Shown here one piece after another: positions 35,101-45,450 of a stretch of 64,000 nt of DNA (positions are counted from its first letter, which is position 1; each line of letters starts with the position of its first letter). The stretch spans positions 12,700,982 through 12,764,981 of the forward strand of contig WPIO01000008.1 of NCBI GenBank assembly GCA_009760855.2, written 5' to 3'. The DNA comes from Cristatella mucedo (Eukaryota; Bryozoa; Phylactolaemata; Cristatellidae). The position numbers and the translations under genes were made by a program. The notes beneath the pieces were generated by a model that searched no databases, had not been told where the DNA came from, and saw nothing but the letters and a program-made list of their open reading frames with translations.

Positions 35101-38100
35101 TTATTACTGAATACATAGCTCATTTTGTATTAATATAAGGATTCTTTAATCATCACAGCTGGCAAGAAACTTGTCATCAGTGTCACTGCTAACATCTTCA
35201 TAGTCTTCTGCAGCAATGTCAATGCCTGAATGGTCACTTTCCTCATAGATTGCATCATCTTTGGTTTCATCCAGCATGTTTGAAAATCGCAATTGCAGGG
35301 TGTATGGTCAGCTAAAGTAAAGTATAGTATAAACTAGTTAATCCATATGAACAAGTTGAGCAGTCTAGATAGTTAGGCAAGGAGTAGTTTTTAATTTTGA
35401 TATTATTTGACTCGCAATCTATAAGTTGCAGGTTTATTTTTTCAAAAAATTGGTAAATATACGGTAATTTGAGCACTTGGATGACGAGTCAGACAAATGA
35501 AGCAGGCTAGACCTGCAGTTCAGCCGTCAAAGAACGAATCGTCATGGCATTTTAAATGATTCAAATGATAAAGACACCCCAGCCAAGATGGCCCATGCAT
35601 TCATTACATCCCTTTGGACTTCTGTAAATCCCTACATGCAGGTCTTCCTCCCGGTCCAATAAGATGCCAACAGTTGGTGCAACACCTCTCAACAATCTGC
35701 ACCAGCTTCCCATCAAGCAGCATTCGACTTCAATATTCTGCAACTCACCTTTAGGTCCCTCCATTCTCAAGCCTAGCAATCTAAATTACATCCTGAGCAG
35801 GCCTCCTGATGCCACCAGCAGCTCTTCCGACTCAAGTGCTTTCGTCTTTCAACTAAATCATCTTCCAATCCCTTGGAGACTGTGCCTTCACTTACTATGC
35901 TCCCAAAGCCTGGAACTCATTTCCGACTGACATTACATCGTCTCCTGATTTGACGGCATTCAAAGAGAAGCTAAAAATCTACACGTTCCTCGCAGCATTT
36001 GCTCATTCAGAGAAAATTGTCCTTTGAGTACCTGCATGTTCAAAAATTGCGCATGTTATGACTAAACAATTGACATGCTTCCTATTTGGTATATGCTAAA
36101 TGCCCAGGGAGAGAATTGGTTCTCTTGGGATGCCGTATGCAGTAAATGCTTTATTATGTTTAGTATACAGGAATGCTTACCCTGCAATGCTGAACGTAAG
36201 TGTGCACTAGTGCACCGAGGCTGCTGAAGGCAGCTGGTCTTTCACAATAGTCAGGATGTTGGCTGTGAAGCACTGTCAGGTGAAGCCTATTCACTTGTAC
36301 TTTCTCATACGTAGGAAACTGGACCACTGCAGTGGCAATGGGAGGATGCACAAAAACCAATACTAAACTGAGGCACTAAGCGAAGCTCTTTAGTGTGCAC
36401 TTTGCTGATCTTGTAAACAACTCGTTTTGGCAGGTATGATGCATTTCTCCGCTCCAAACTTGGCACCTTCACATCGTAGCACTCAATACTAGGCATCAGC
36501 ACAGCAAGCTTTAGTGCACACGTACACCTACCTGTAGCCGACAAACCGCGGAGCAAACGATTGTATCTGCGACTTGAAATCCTTAGGGGCCACGGGGTCG
36601 CTGCTGCTGTCCCTCTTCCACATCGTCTCCATCAAGCCCACGAAAGCTGCGATCAAACGAACAAGGGCACACGATTGCATTTAGGAGAAGGCAAGGCAGC
36701 ACGGAAACTGTTGATAGGACCCGTGCAACTGACGTGGCTAAAGCTATTGGAATAGATCGGGGGGGGGGTGGGGTGTGGGGACGGCGGCTCTTGCTTGCAG
36801 ATGCGTAGAATGTGCGTGAGAAATTCACAGCACAGCTCTCAGCTCGGGCTGCCCACCGATGCCTAGCCAGACAGCCAGGCCATCAATGAAAACGACGAGA
36901 AAAGCACCGACAGATAAACGTGATTGCAAACAGCAAGGCCTAGCCAGCTCCGACACACAACTTTCTGGCGATGAAAAGGCCTCTGCCTTTGAGCTCATCG
37001 AGGCTGCCGTTCTGTGGCAGGAAGCTGCAGCAGTGGCGGCGGCGGGCTGCAGCAGAATCTGCAGAAGCAGCAGAAGTAGCAGGCAGCTCACCACGAACGA
37101 GGCTGCCTTTCATTGTGCTGCTCTTTCGGTTCACTAGCTCGTTGCGGTGCTCGTGCAGGGCGTACCGCAGCAATGGCCTGGTGTTGCTCATGCACTGCAG
37201 CACACTGTTCATGAAGCACTAAAACGAATGAAATGGCGCCACCGTGAAAGGCTTGAGCCACCAGCAGCAAGAGCAGCAGCAAGCAAGCGAACCTGTTCAA
37301 GCCATGCCGCTAACAGCATGATGTGGTAATAATAATGGTTATAATAATAATACATTTTCATATTTGCACCCTTACAGAACTGTATCACTTTCTAGGCACT
37401 TTACATATGCTGTAAAGAAAGCATGATTAGTGGTAACATATGCAATGTCGTCAAACCTAACATTGTTAGATGTGACATGCACAGGGTCAACATGTCTAGT
37501 AGCAGCAGGCATTGTCAGCACGAAAAAGGACACAATAAACAAACCACAAGGACCCAGCAAACGCTGCTAGGAACGTGTTTTAAGCTCCCTTTTAAATGTT
37601 GTCATGTCAGCAAATTGCCGCCAGTCGGAAGTGAGTTACAGCGCTTTGGAAGCATACGAACTAAAGGCACGGTTTGGTAAATCCAGCTGCACTGCTAAAG
37701 GAAAAACGAAACGATACAAAGCAAAACGAGAAAGGGGAAAAGGACAGCCGGTATGGCAAAAGCACCAAACTGGACGCGAGAGAGCATTGCAAGGATATCA
37801 GTTTCGGTAGAAGAGCAGAAGTATGAGAATGGAGAGACCAAGTGGCAGCATCTCGAAGTGGATTCTGTGGTGCTTGACAAGCAGCTAGTAAAGATTGGTG
37901 AGTATCGCCATAGTATGCCAGTTGCAACGACGTTTGCGAAAGACGTGCCTCGCTACCAGGTTTTGCACCAACTGCAATCGTCCTATTGCACTGGCAGAAA
38001 GACCTACAAGTGATGAGTGAAATGGGTATTTTCGGGATGCCAAGAATACAGGCCAAGCTTGGCTGTGGTAGGTCCCTATAAAAGCAGGTCCCAATTTTGC

Positions 38101-41100
38101 CACTTTAGTACGCAGGCTTTACTAAAGGAGCTGATTTGGTCATCTAGTGAAAATTCATCATTGAACACGATGCAGGCTCCCCCTGTGCAGGCAGAGGCTG
38201 CAAGAAATATGCTGGTCGTGTCGATTTGGAGGCTTAAGCTTTCCAGTTTCTGAGAGACAGTTGGTTTTCCCATAACCAGTAAGCTGGTTTTGTCATCATT
38301 CAATTTGAGAAAATTTGCTGCCATCTGTGGAAAATGTCAGCAATACATGCTGCAAGGGAGCTGAGCGAGTCAGAAATGCTAGAAGGCAGGCAAGGATCAA
38401 AGCACAAGTACAGCAGGAGGGCATCTGCATAACAATTAATGCCTGTATTGTGCTTGGAAATTACATCGGCAAGAGGGAAAGAGTAAACTGTAATAAAAAC
38501 AAGGACATGCAATGGATCCATAGGCTACTCTTTACTTGGAAGGCTCATAGGATGACAGTTTTCCATCAAAATCTAATCCTTAAATTCTCAAAACTTAAGT
38601 CAATGAAAGGCAGTGCTTATGATGCCCTGGTGAGCCGACAGGCACTCTAGAAAGATTTTGGTGACCAATGGTATCTACAGCAACCAAGAGATCTGGCAGA
38701 GCTGGCAGAAAGAATCTACTGAAGTAAGCACTCCTGAAACCTACTTTGCAAGATCATAGCACCTAATCGACAATAACTAGGCAGTTGCTGAATATGGCTG
38801 CAAGGATAGTTATAAAAAATACTAGAGGTTTGGCCATGTGTCTCCTTTGCTGAAAGAGCTTGGATGGTTGCCGGTCGATCAACAGATACAGAGTAATGTT
38901 CTTACGCTGACCCCACACGGCTTGGCTCCTTAATACCTAGGTGAACTGTGGCACTACTTTTAGCCTCCTCGTGCCCTCGAGTCCTTTATAGACGATAAAT
39001 TAGCTGTTCGATCCTTATGCTTAAAGAAGACAGTTGGCGACAGAAGCTCATGTTCTACAGGTCATTGGCTGTGGAATTGACTTCCACGATACTTAGGCAC
39101 CGACATCTGCTATCCTGCTGCCGACTGTGTCACATCCTTTCCAGCCATCCTGAGCTGCTACTTTCAAGCTATTCACTACCTCAACTGCTCTCCTTACTCA
39201 GCTGTTCTGCTCACTTCCTCTATGTTGCATGAGATTAAGCAGTTGGCTACCGCGTGCAAACTAAAAGCTGCTTAGGCTTGGATTGTGTAACAGAAGACAC
39301 TCCTGCATAGCACCCACTTGGTCTTCGAGGAGTTATAGATGGCGATTCATTATATTACGTTACATCCTTCGGGTTAGTAAAAGAGTTAACAGGATCAGAG
39401 CTCGGCTGGTCGGAACCAAAAAGAGCATGACCAGATAAGGCAGTGGGTTCGTATGCAGCCATTCTCGGACGTAACATATTCCGGCTCTGTCAGCCCTGAC
39501 GACTGACTCACTGATTGGGCACTCAGGCTCGGATTCGTCCAGCCGGTGGCAACTCGGGCAGCAGGATAGCAATGAGCAGCAGGCCATGTCATGCCAGGCA
39601 CCAGGAATGGCAGCAGCAGCAGCAGCGGCAGCAGCAGTAGCAGCGGTAGCAGAGGCAGCAGCAGCAGCGGTAACAGTAGCAGCAGCAGCGGTTGCGGCAG
39701 CGGAGGTGGGCTACCGAAAGACAATGCATTCTTACCGTGTTGCCCAGGTTCTGCAGGCCGACCTTGCCGCTGTCTTCAAAACTAGCGGACTGAAAATGCA
39801 GTCACGAAGTCAGAGACCAGCTTGCTTCAGCATGAGCAGCAGTGAGCTGGCTGTGCTGCTGAGTGACCATGACAGGAGCGGCACAGCGGGAGACGACAGT
39901 ACGACCTCTCGCACAGTATCATCCACTTGCTGACCAGCTTGCCAAGTTCCACCGAACCGGCAAATTCACCCGGTGGTGGCAAGTGCTCTTGCCAAAGGGG
40001 ACGAGCTCACTCGACAACTTGCAGCAGCTGCAAATTTGCTATTTTAAGTGCTAAATTACATAGGCATTGGTGGCCCAAAAAAATCAGTCGGTACAATTGA
40101 AAGCTGATACAGACCCCTTTTTCGAGCTGTACCAGTGAGTGAGATGCTTTCATAAGAATGACTTGTGATCTTGGGGCATTTCTGCCCTGAGGAATGTTGC
40201 ACTACCACAAATCCTGTACCCATTGTGGCGGTTGGGTTTCTCTGTGCCGTTGGTAAGTACTTTATGGGTGCTATTCAACTTAATCTAGTAACACTATGTG
40301 AGAGAACAATGCAGCCATCAATAGAGGAAGTTTTCCAAAGTTCTGTTTCCATTCAAACTAAAAGTACTCTTCCATGCTCTGGGCAAGGTCAGCCGTGATG
40401 GCACACTAGGTAAGGCGGTTGCTTTCACGACCGAGGTCGTGGGTTCGATTCCTGTGGTGGGCGATTCTTTATCGCCACTGCAAGCGGTTGTGATAGCCGC
40501 AAAGGCTCTTCCGTTGCTATACAAAAAGAGGCTGTTTAACCAGCTAGCATTTTTTTAAGGTCAGCAAACGGCACAGACTCTGCAAGCATGGATTCAATCT
40601 GCCCTATGGAGCTGCTCTCGTGGCAGTAGGGGTAGTACGATCTGGCCTCCACTGCCCTTAGATTGTTGGATGTATGGGCAGAGGGGGGGGCTCACTCATG
40701 CACTACTGCAAGGCAGAAAAGATACCTATGCAACAAGTAGGCACGAATCCTAGAGGGGTATGGCAAGATTGAGTATCGGTCGTAAGCATCTTGCCAGCAT
40801 CTTGCAAGTCATTCTCGTCACGTTGAAGTAGCAGCCAAATTGCATACATCTACAGTTGGGGAGGAGGCTAATATGGCAGCACAGCCCACTCTCCGTGTTG
40901 GCGAATCTCCCAACTGAAAGATCCCAGCAGCTCTCAAATGTAGGTCAGGTGGCCCATACTTCAGTAATGGAGTTCGTCTAAGTTTATGCGACTTCGAATT
41001 ACCGCCGATCAGAAGAGGTCACAGAATGCGCAAAATGGTCCTTTCGGCATTCTGAGGTACAGTGACATAGGCAACTGTCAAAAACAAAATGTGCATGCCT

Positions 41101-43282
41101 ATAGTTTTTTCTTTCAAACCAATTGCTTGCATGAGTGAAAGCATGAGACCAGGCAATAATGAAGGAATCAGCTTCGGTAGAGCGCTAGGCTGCAACTGCC
41201 CGGCATACAGCTGAGAAAAACCAGGCCACGTGACAGCGAGGACAGCCGCTAAGTGATTACATAATAATAATAAAATAATAAAACACTTGATAAAGCGCCC
41301 TCGGAGAACTCAATCGCTTTATAGACGCTTTAAATTTGCTGAATGGAAGTTCGCTCAAGTGTGTGTGTGTGTGTGTGTGTGCACGTGTGTGTGTGCACGT
41401 GTGCACGTGTGCGTGCAGCAAAGGTGTATACGCATCCTAGTTAGGATCCATTTGAGCAAAGTCGGGAAGGGAGGCCAGGGGCTTGGAGCAAGGGGAAAAG
41501 GGGGAAGAGGCTCTTGGGCACAGGTTATTGGTTATTCAGTTTTGCTCGTAAGGCCCTATTAGGCAGCCACTCGTACTCCGGATGGCAGTGCGCTGCTGGC
41601 ATTACGGAACGATGGCGCCGGTTGCCGTCCATGAGTGCTGGAGCCAAATTGCCGGACTCGCCACGTTTGCCAGCTCTTGCATCGTTGTTTTTCCGAACCC
41701 CCTGCAGTTGCACTGTACCGGGGCTCCACAAATGGCGTTGTCTGGTTTCCCACTGCAATGCATGCCACATTCGTCTGCGATATAAAGTGGTGTGAAAACC
41801 GACCATCCTCCATCTGGTGCTAGCCCCTAGACCGGCAATGCATCGGTGCATCTACAGAACTTAGGGTGACAGGAGAGGTCTTGATGGAAACAAAAATCCC
41901 TTTTGTCTCGGCTACACACATACCAGTTAATCAACACTTATGCCAACGCATGCACACAAGCACTCGCATACGTAAATGGTTGGGGCACCCGAGAATGCAC
42001 ACGGGTGCATGTGCATGCCTCACATATGCTTCCGTGTGTGCGCACCAGGCGTGTGCGTGCACGTGCATTAGCGAACGTTAGAAATACTCGTAGAGAGGCT
42101 CCTGTGCACTACTTAGCCGGCCACTTTAAAACGGCTACGTGCAATAGCATACCCTACTTCAGTAGGCTACGTAGTTAGCTGTTTCCAATTCAAGCATTAC
42201 CTAGTGTGTGGCTAGTCAATGCTCGCAGAAGTGGCACCGACTGCGGTGGCAATAGCTCGTGTACCTACCGAGCTGTAGCCCGACGTGGATGAACCTAGCG
42301 ACGATTGGGCGGCACGAACGGATCCGGCGTTTTCCTCGGACGCAGGAGACCTTGGTGACTCGCTCGGCGATGAACTCGCAACGGAAGCATGCTCGCGATG
42401 CCTGGGTGACACCGGTGCAGCCGCTGCCACCACTGAAGGTCTAGCTCCGACCAAGCCTAGCGCCTGCATAGCAGATGCCGCGGCGGCGGAGGCGCCCATC
42501 GGGACTGGCTGATGATGCTGCTGCTGATGATAATGCTGCTGCTGCTGCTGCTTCGACGACGAGCCCGAGGTGGCGTAGGCAGCCATCTGGGGCGGCCGCT
42601 GCAAGGACTGCGCGCGGCGCTTGTCCGCTTTGTCCAGCGTCCCATAGCCTTGATCGGGCGAGCGTCTGCCGCTGCTGCTGCCGCGAGAGCCCATGCTCGG
42701 CACAGCTACGTGGCCGTGGCCGTGGCCGTGGCCGCTGCTGCCTCCACCGTGCAAGGCCAATGTGCTCGGATGGCGGCCTGCGTCAGAGAGCTTCGATCCT
42801 CCATTGCCCAGAGAAAGCACGCCCAGCTTGCTGGTGACGGGGCTTCGAACGTCCCGCGGTTCGCTAGGCGATCGCCTGCCGGCATTCGAAGTCCGCTGAC
42901 GGCTGGTCTCATCCGACGGCCGTGCGACATCGCGAGTCGTGCTGCGCGACTGACGTTCCGTTTGGCCCTGCGAGCCGGCCGCTGGGTAGGCACCGTGCTG
43001 CTGCTGCTGCAGAAGCAGCGAATGATCTCCTTTCAAAGGCGCTCGCCTCTGCGCGGCTTCCAGTTTCTGTTTGGCAACGTCGTTTGGCAATTTGTTACCA
43101 TACTTGTCGAGTGGTCCCTTGCCAACCGGCAGCGGCCTCGTCGGGAGCGACTCAAGCAAAGCACGCTGCAGGCCATCCTGCGTAGCAAACGGCGGCTTCT
43201 TGGTGGCAGCGGCCGACAGTGGTCGCATGCTGCTTGCGCCACCGGCTCCCCGGATGCCACTCGGCATTGTGGCGAGTATCAT
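23102..43282 (-). CDS. USP2-like: Ubiquitin-specific protease, USP2/USP21-like (12 exons, whole gene)
   Basis: A cysteine protease of peptidase family C19 that removes ubiquitin from proteins. Coding exons (minus, 5' to 3'): 43282-42269, 39789-39736, 37218-37092, 36646-36532, 34371-34249, 34064-34000, 30983-30871, 29597-29523, 29027-28949, 28359-28261, 23640-23511, 23177-23102; 2070 bp, 689 codons plus stop. All introns are GT-AG and all phases agree. Residues 1-338 are low complexity (Ser, Ala, Gln, His; GH and poly-Q runs) and probably disordered. The catalytic domain covers about 340-689: [13 protein letters not shown] with nucleophile Cys357, QQDAQEF at 438-444, zinc ligands Cys512/515 and Cys564/567, HLKRF near 588, GHYTAY with His644, and FNDSR with Asn662. 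It ends [13 protein letters not shown]2 and USP21 share this architecture; N-terminal length favours USP2. ATG 43267, five codons in, has a better start context (GCCACAATGC) than ATG 43282. Confidence 0.95.
23511..23640 (-). CDS. USP2-like: USP exon 11 (His/Asn boxes)
   Basis: TTTGTCTCAG acceptor after the 4.6-kb intron 10; [20 protein letters not shown], with catalytic His644 in GHYTAY, then WYEFNDS with Asn662. Donor GCAG|GTAACA, phase 2. Confidence 0.97.
25300..26300 (+). mobile_element. LINE-B copy in USP intron 10
   Basis: Broken frames near 25625 encode [12 protein letters not shown], a typical reverse-transcriptase motif of CR1/L2/jockey-like LINEs. The copy ends with the family-B signature GGAGTTACAGACGGAGATAC and ATTACATTACAT at about 26290. 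Frameshifted and inactive. Confidence 0.8.
26320..26835 (+). mobile_element. Second LINE-B fragment, directly downstream
   Basis: Starts within the reverse transcriptase (GGCTGCACTACAGTAATTCC encodes a decayed Arg-Leu-x-Tyr-Cys-Asn motif), runs through CTGAACTGCTGCACCAG and stops before the 3' end near 26835. Confidence 0.7.
27172..27363. mobile_element. Non-autonomous hAT-like element, about 190 bp
   Basis: The left end CAGTGGTTATCAACCTTCC and right end GACCCACAGGTTGAGAACTG are inverted, with GCCGCGACCC/GGGGTCGCGACCC next to them. This is the well-known CAGTGGTTCTCAACC type of hAT terminus. The interior is too short for a transposase. A clean 8-bp target duplication is not obvious. Confidence 0.75.
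28261..28359 (-). CDS. USP2-like: USP exon 10 (HLKRF box)
   Basis: AAAATCACAG acceptor; completes His, then [20 protein letters not shown] and a GLDL segment. Donor CCAG|GTACGT, phase 1. Confidence 0.97.
28949..29027 (-). CDS. USP2-like: USP exon 9 (second zinc knuckle)
   Basis: GTTGAGCAG acceptor; [11 protein letters not shown] with Cys564 and Cys567, then [12 protein letters not shown]. The donor TTAC|GTATCC is weaker than the rest, but the phase (1) joins exactly to a His codon in the next exon. Confidence 0.95.
29523..29597 (-). CDS. USP2-like: USP exon 8
   Basis: GGTTGTAG acceptor; 25 codons including [19 protein letters not shown], matching the LDGDEKP motif of the family. Donor CCG|GTGAGT, phase 0. 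Confidence 0.97.
30657..30735. repeat. Two adjacent hairpins with similar sequence
   Basis: CTCTGGTTTAG-TAGTG-CTAAACCAGAG (30659-30685) is a perfect 11-bp stem. CTATAGGTTTAG-TCATG-CTAAATCTATAG (about 30692-30720) is a second stem with one wobble, followed by a further half copy. They lie in the USP intron just downstream (minus strand) of exon 7. Confidence 0.85.
30871..30983 (-). CDS. USP2-like: USP exon 7 (first zinc knuckle)
   Basis: CGTGTTGCAG acceptor; [18 protein letters not shown] then [12 protein letters not shown]. The CxxC (residues 512 and 515) is the first zinc-ligand pair. Donor AAG|GTAATG, phase 0. Confidence 0.97.
31590..31890 (+). mobile_element. LINE-A 3' end fragment
   Basis: GCTGACATCACGACATCC, then GTACGTAAGTATCT, then AGTTCTCTTGAAGTGCTATA and ATT-rich sequence: the family-A 3' segment, in USP intron 6. 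Confidence 0.65.
34000..34064 (-). CDS. USP2-like: USP exon 6
   Basis: TTGTTTGTAG acceptor; 65 bp encoding [20 protein letters not shown], matching the WxxY segment before the DLFVGQL motif. Donor GTAG|GTAGGT, phase 1. Confidence 0.93.
34249..34371 (-). CDS. USP2-like: USP exon 5 (QQDAQEF box)
   Basis: TTCTCCTCCCACAG acceptor; completes a Ser codon and then encodes [20 protein letters not shown], the ubiquitin-binding box. Donor AGAC|GTAAGT, phase 2. Confidence 0.97.
34985..35470 (+). mobile_element. Single-arm copy of the pogo-like element
   Basis: Begins GTACCGTATTTTTACGATTA and TATAAGTCGCACTGTAAA, continues with AATCATCACAGC and GCTAACATCTTCATAGTCTT, and ends near AATTGGTAAATATACGGTA. 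It is the same sequence as the left arm at 7526-7890, with an extra segment. Lies in USP intron 4. Confidence 0.65.
35590..36160 (+). mobile_element. LINE-A 3' fragment
   Basis: Decayed frame with CAGCTTCCCATCAAGCAGC (the Leu-Pro-Ile-Lys-Gln motif), CCAAAGCCTGGAACTCATTT, CGACTGACATTACATC and a tail with GAGAATTGGTTCTCTTGGGA. In USP intron 4. Confidence 0.75.
36532..36646 (-). CDS. USP2-like: USP exon 4
   Basis: GATCGCAG acceptor; encodes an Ala-Phe-Val-Gly helix and then [17 protein letters not shown], the usual segment before the QQDAQEF box. Donor ACAG|GTAGGT, phase 2. Confidence 0.95.
37092..37218 (-). CDS. USP2-like: USP exon 3 (catalytic Cys)
   Basis: CGTTTTAG|TGC TTC ATG AAC AGT: the first codon is the nucleophile Cys, followed by [16 protein letters not shown]. 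The donor is CGTG|GTGAGC, phase 1. Confidence 0.95.
37345..38530 (-). mobile_element. LINE-A copy, minus strand
   Basis: The (AAT)n tail is at 37345. Minus-strand frames 38521-38300 and 38324-38076 carry [16 protein letters not shown] (the reverse-transcriptase Tyr-Ala-Asp box, last Asp changed) and [18 protein letters not shown]. In USP intron 2. Confidence 0.85.
38840..39365 (+). mobile_element. LINE-B copy
   Basis: Runs from CGGTCGATCAACAGATACAG through the family-B 3' block to ATTCATTATATTACGTTACA. In USP intron 2. Confidence 0.75.
39597..39705. repeat. Imperfect (CAG)n tract beside USP exon 2
   Basis: About 30 AGC/CAG-like triplets with GGC, GTA and AGG interruptions, lying 30 bp past the exon 2 donor. 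On the transcribed strand it is CTG-rich and intronic. Confidence 0.95.
39736..39789 (-). CDS. USP2-like: USP exon 2 (54 bp, start of Cys box)
   Basis: CATTTTCAG|TCC ... ACG|GTAAGA; 18 codons ending GLQNLGNT. The intron cuts the Cys box exactly before the catalytic Cys codon. Confidence 0.95.
40391..40552 (+). repeat. SINE-A, best copy
   Basis: GTAAGGCGGTTGC head, B-box-like GGTTCGATTCC, body GCGGTTGTGATAGCCGC and end GAGGCTGTTTAACCAGC. In USP intron 1. Confidence 0.85.
41262..41345 (-). mobile_element. LINE-A 3' tail only
   Basis: (AAT)n, then ACTTGATAAAGCGCCCTCGG and GACGCTTTAAATTTGCTG. A short 5'-truncated copy in USP intron 1. Confidence 0.65.
41359..41418. repeat. (GT)n microsatellite with GCACGT interruptions
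   Basis: GT units broken by three GCAC insertions. Confidence 0.95.
42269..43282 (-). CDS. USP2-like: USP exon 1 (N-terminal region)
   Basis: 338 codons ending TCG|GTAGGT, phase 0. It contains a Gln/His cluster (poly-Q, then HYHQQQHH), a GHGHGHGH run and many Ser-Pro pairs, and no catalytic motif. An in-frame TAA at 43312-43310 closes the frame upstream, so translation starts in this exon. The plus-strand 268-codon frame here is a shadow. Confidence 0.9.
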
Positions 43283-43309
43283 AGAGTGACGACGGCTGGA
43301 GTTGCTGAT

Positions 43310-43501
43310 TTAGCATGAGCAGCAGCCGGCTGCCAGTGACGGATGTAGCGTCGAACCTAACGAGACGGCATTCGGCGCGGATCGTGCCACAGCAGACTCA
43401 GCCAATGAGCTTTCGCTGCCAGGCGACTCTGAGGGCTCATCGCTCGGCAGCTCGGCATCCAGCGCCAGCAGCCAAATGACCCACTGTGAACGTTGCCTCA
43501 C
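43310..43501 (-). other. Upstream open frame in phase with USP exon 1
   Basis: 63 codons ending in TAA only 9 codons before the USP ATG and in the same frame. The product is rich in Ser, Ala and Glu, like the USP N-terminus. It may be an upstream ORF in the 5' UTR, or coding sequence of an alternative 5' exon that skips the stop. A donor-like CAGG|GTGAGC lies further upstream at about 43672. Confidence 0.3.
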
Positions 43502-43509
43502 AGCAAACG

Positions 43510-43950
43510 GGACCCAAAAATGTTAGCCGAAGCGGGTCGCACATCGTACATATGCATCCTAAAAGAAATATTCGCTGCCGAAATCCGTAGGGGCTAAGCG
43601 CTAGAAATTGCTACTCGCCGAAGCCACCTTTGTCGAATCACCTTGCAGGTACACGGCTGCTGTTGCTGCTGCTGCTCACCCTGATCGACCAATGTCTGTG
43701 TGTTAATTACTGCAAGGTCAGCTCAACTAAGTTTCCCATAAACCAGCAGAGGTTAAAGCAGCATAAGACTCAAGCTCTCATCATGCTTGCGAGTCATGGT
43801 CAGTAAAGTACATGTAATGGCACACGGGTCGGCAGCCTTGTGCTAATAAGATTAAAGGCAACTTACAGCTTTCGTTTGCTTATCAACATGATAGCTCTCC
43901 AACGTGGCAACTGATTCCAGCTGACTGCAAGGGTTTGCTAGCAAAGACTT
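43510..43950. other. USP 5' flank, nothing further recognised
   Basis: Probably 5' UTR and promoter of the USP gene. No TATA box in a convincing position; a GCTGCTGTTGCTGCTGCTG run is at 43654-43675. Confidence 0.35.
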
Positions 43951-43954
43951 GAAT

Positions 43955-44100
43955 GCAATGTAATGTATCTCCGTCTGTAACTCCACAAAGTCATAAAGAC
44001 CATGTGGGTGTTACGCAGGAGAGTTTTGTATAGCGCACTCACAGCCTAAGCGGCTTTCGGTATGCATTCGGTAGCCAACACCTCTGTCGTCCAAGGAACG
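43955..44100 (-). mobile_element. LINE-B 3' end, minus strand
   Basis: AATGTAATGTATCTCCGTCT and GTAACTCCACAAAGTC are the reverse complement of the family-B 3' end, followed by GGCTTTCGGTATGCATTCGG. Confidence 0.75.
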
Positions 44101-44127
44101 ACCGAGCACCTATTCCAGCACAGTGCA

Positions 44128-44279
44128 GTCTTAGCCAGTGGTAAGGTGCTTGCATTTCGTGATAGCGGTCGTGAGTTCGAGCCCTGCATCAGGCAATTCT
44201 CAATTTCCCACTGCAAGCTGGAGCGATAGCCACTACAGCGATTGCTGCTACATAAATGAGGCCGCTGTATCAGCTACTT
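44128..44279 (+). repeat. SINE-A copy
   Basis: GTAAGGTGCTTGC head, B-box-like GAGTTCGAGCC, body with GCGATAGCC, and an end near GAGGCCGCTGTATCAGC. Confidence 0.7.
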
Positions 44280-44333
44280 AAGTGAAAGGACAAGCGTTCA
44301 AAGGCGGAAAAGAAGAGCTTAGCAGCTATATCT

Positions 44334-44341
44334 ATTATATA

Positions 44342-44413
<72 letters not shown>
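44334..44413. repeat. TA then CA microsatellite
   Basis: TA array passing directly into CA array. Confidence 0.97.
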
Positions 44414-44442
44414 CATTTTCCATTCCATTCAATGCCATTTTC

Positions 44443-44815
<373 letters not shown>

Positions 44816-44819
44816 ACAG

Positions 44820-45335
44820 CAGTTAAAAAAGGCAGGAGTGGCAGGAAGGCTTCGAAGACTCACGACCAAACAGGTAGTTAGATGCAAGATTATCTCATGT
44901 CTACTGAAAATGAGCAAGCTCAGACCGTCAATGGGAATTGGTAGAGAAACCACTAGGTGGCTTCGTACGATAAAGTAATACTAAGAAGAAAAAAATGTGT
45001 CGACGGCTCGGGGAGGGTAGATTAAACTCGCAAACTTCGAAAATCAAAGACATAGGACAAACTAAGAAACGAAGACAAACTAACAGTCGAATTGGCAATT
45101 GCATAAGGCAAGCATTGCCTCGAAAGTACAGACGGGTCAGCGTATCGACACATCAGAGTGTGTGTCGTCTGCCCTTATCATGAGGCAAAGGGCTGCCAGT
45201 AGTGCACCAATGCTTATCCGCTCAAGTAGGTCACTTTATTGGATGAGTACATTCACGTCAAACTTCACAGTCAGGCCACAGCATCTACTGATGTGCCCCA
45301 GTTGTATGTATGTATGTATGTTTAAATGAACAGAA
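44820..45335. other. Unassigned
   Basis: No gene or repeat family recognised; ends in a short (GTAT)n run. Confidence 0.35.
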
Positions 45336-45339
45336 ATCC

Positions 45340-45450
45340 ACCTATGGCATCATAAAGATTTAGTGGGTGTTATGCAGGAGTTTTCTATAGCCTGCTCAAA
45401 ACCCAAGCGACTTTCAGTACGAATTTGGTAGCCTAGAGACCCCACCTCAT
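45340..45450 (-). mobile_element. LINE-B 3' fragment, minus strand
   Basis: GGGTGTTATGCAGGAGTTTT and GCGACTTTCAGTACGAATTT are decayed reverse complements of the family-B end. Confidence 0.55.

Noticed and set aside
40395-40470. tRNA gene
   Set aside because: Same reason; it matches SINE-A copies at five other sites.
42512-43318. 268-codon plus-strand frame
   Set aside because: It is the antisense shadow of USP exon 1; the minus strand carries the splice sites and continues into the catalytic domain.
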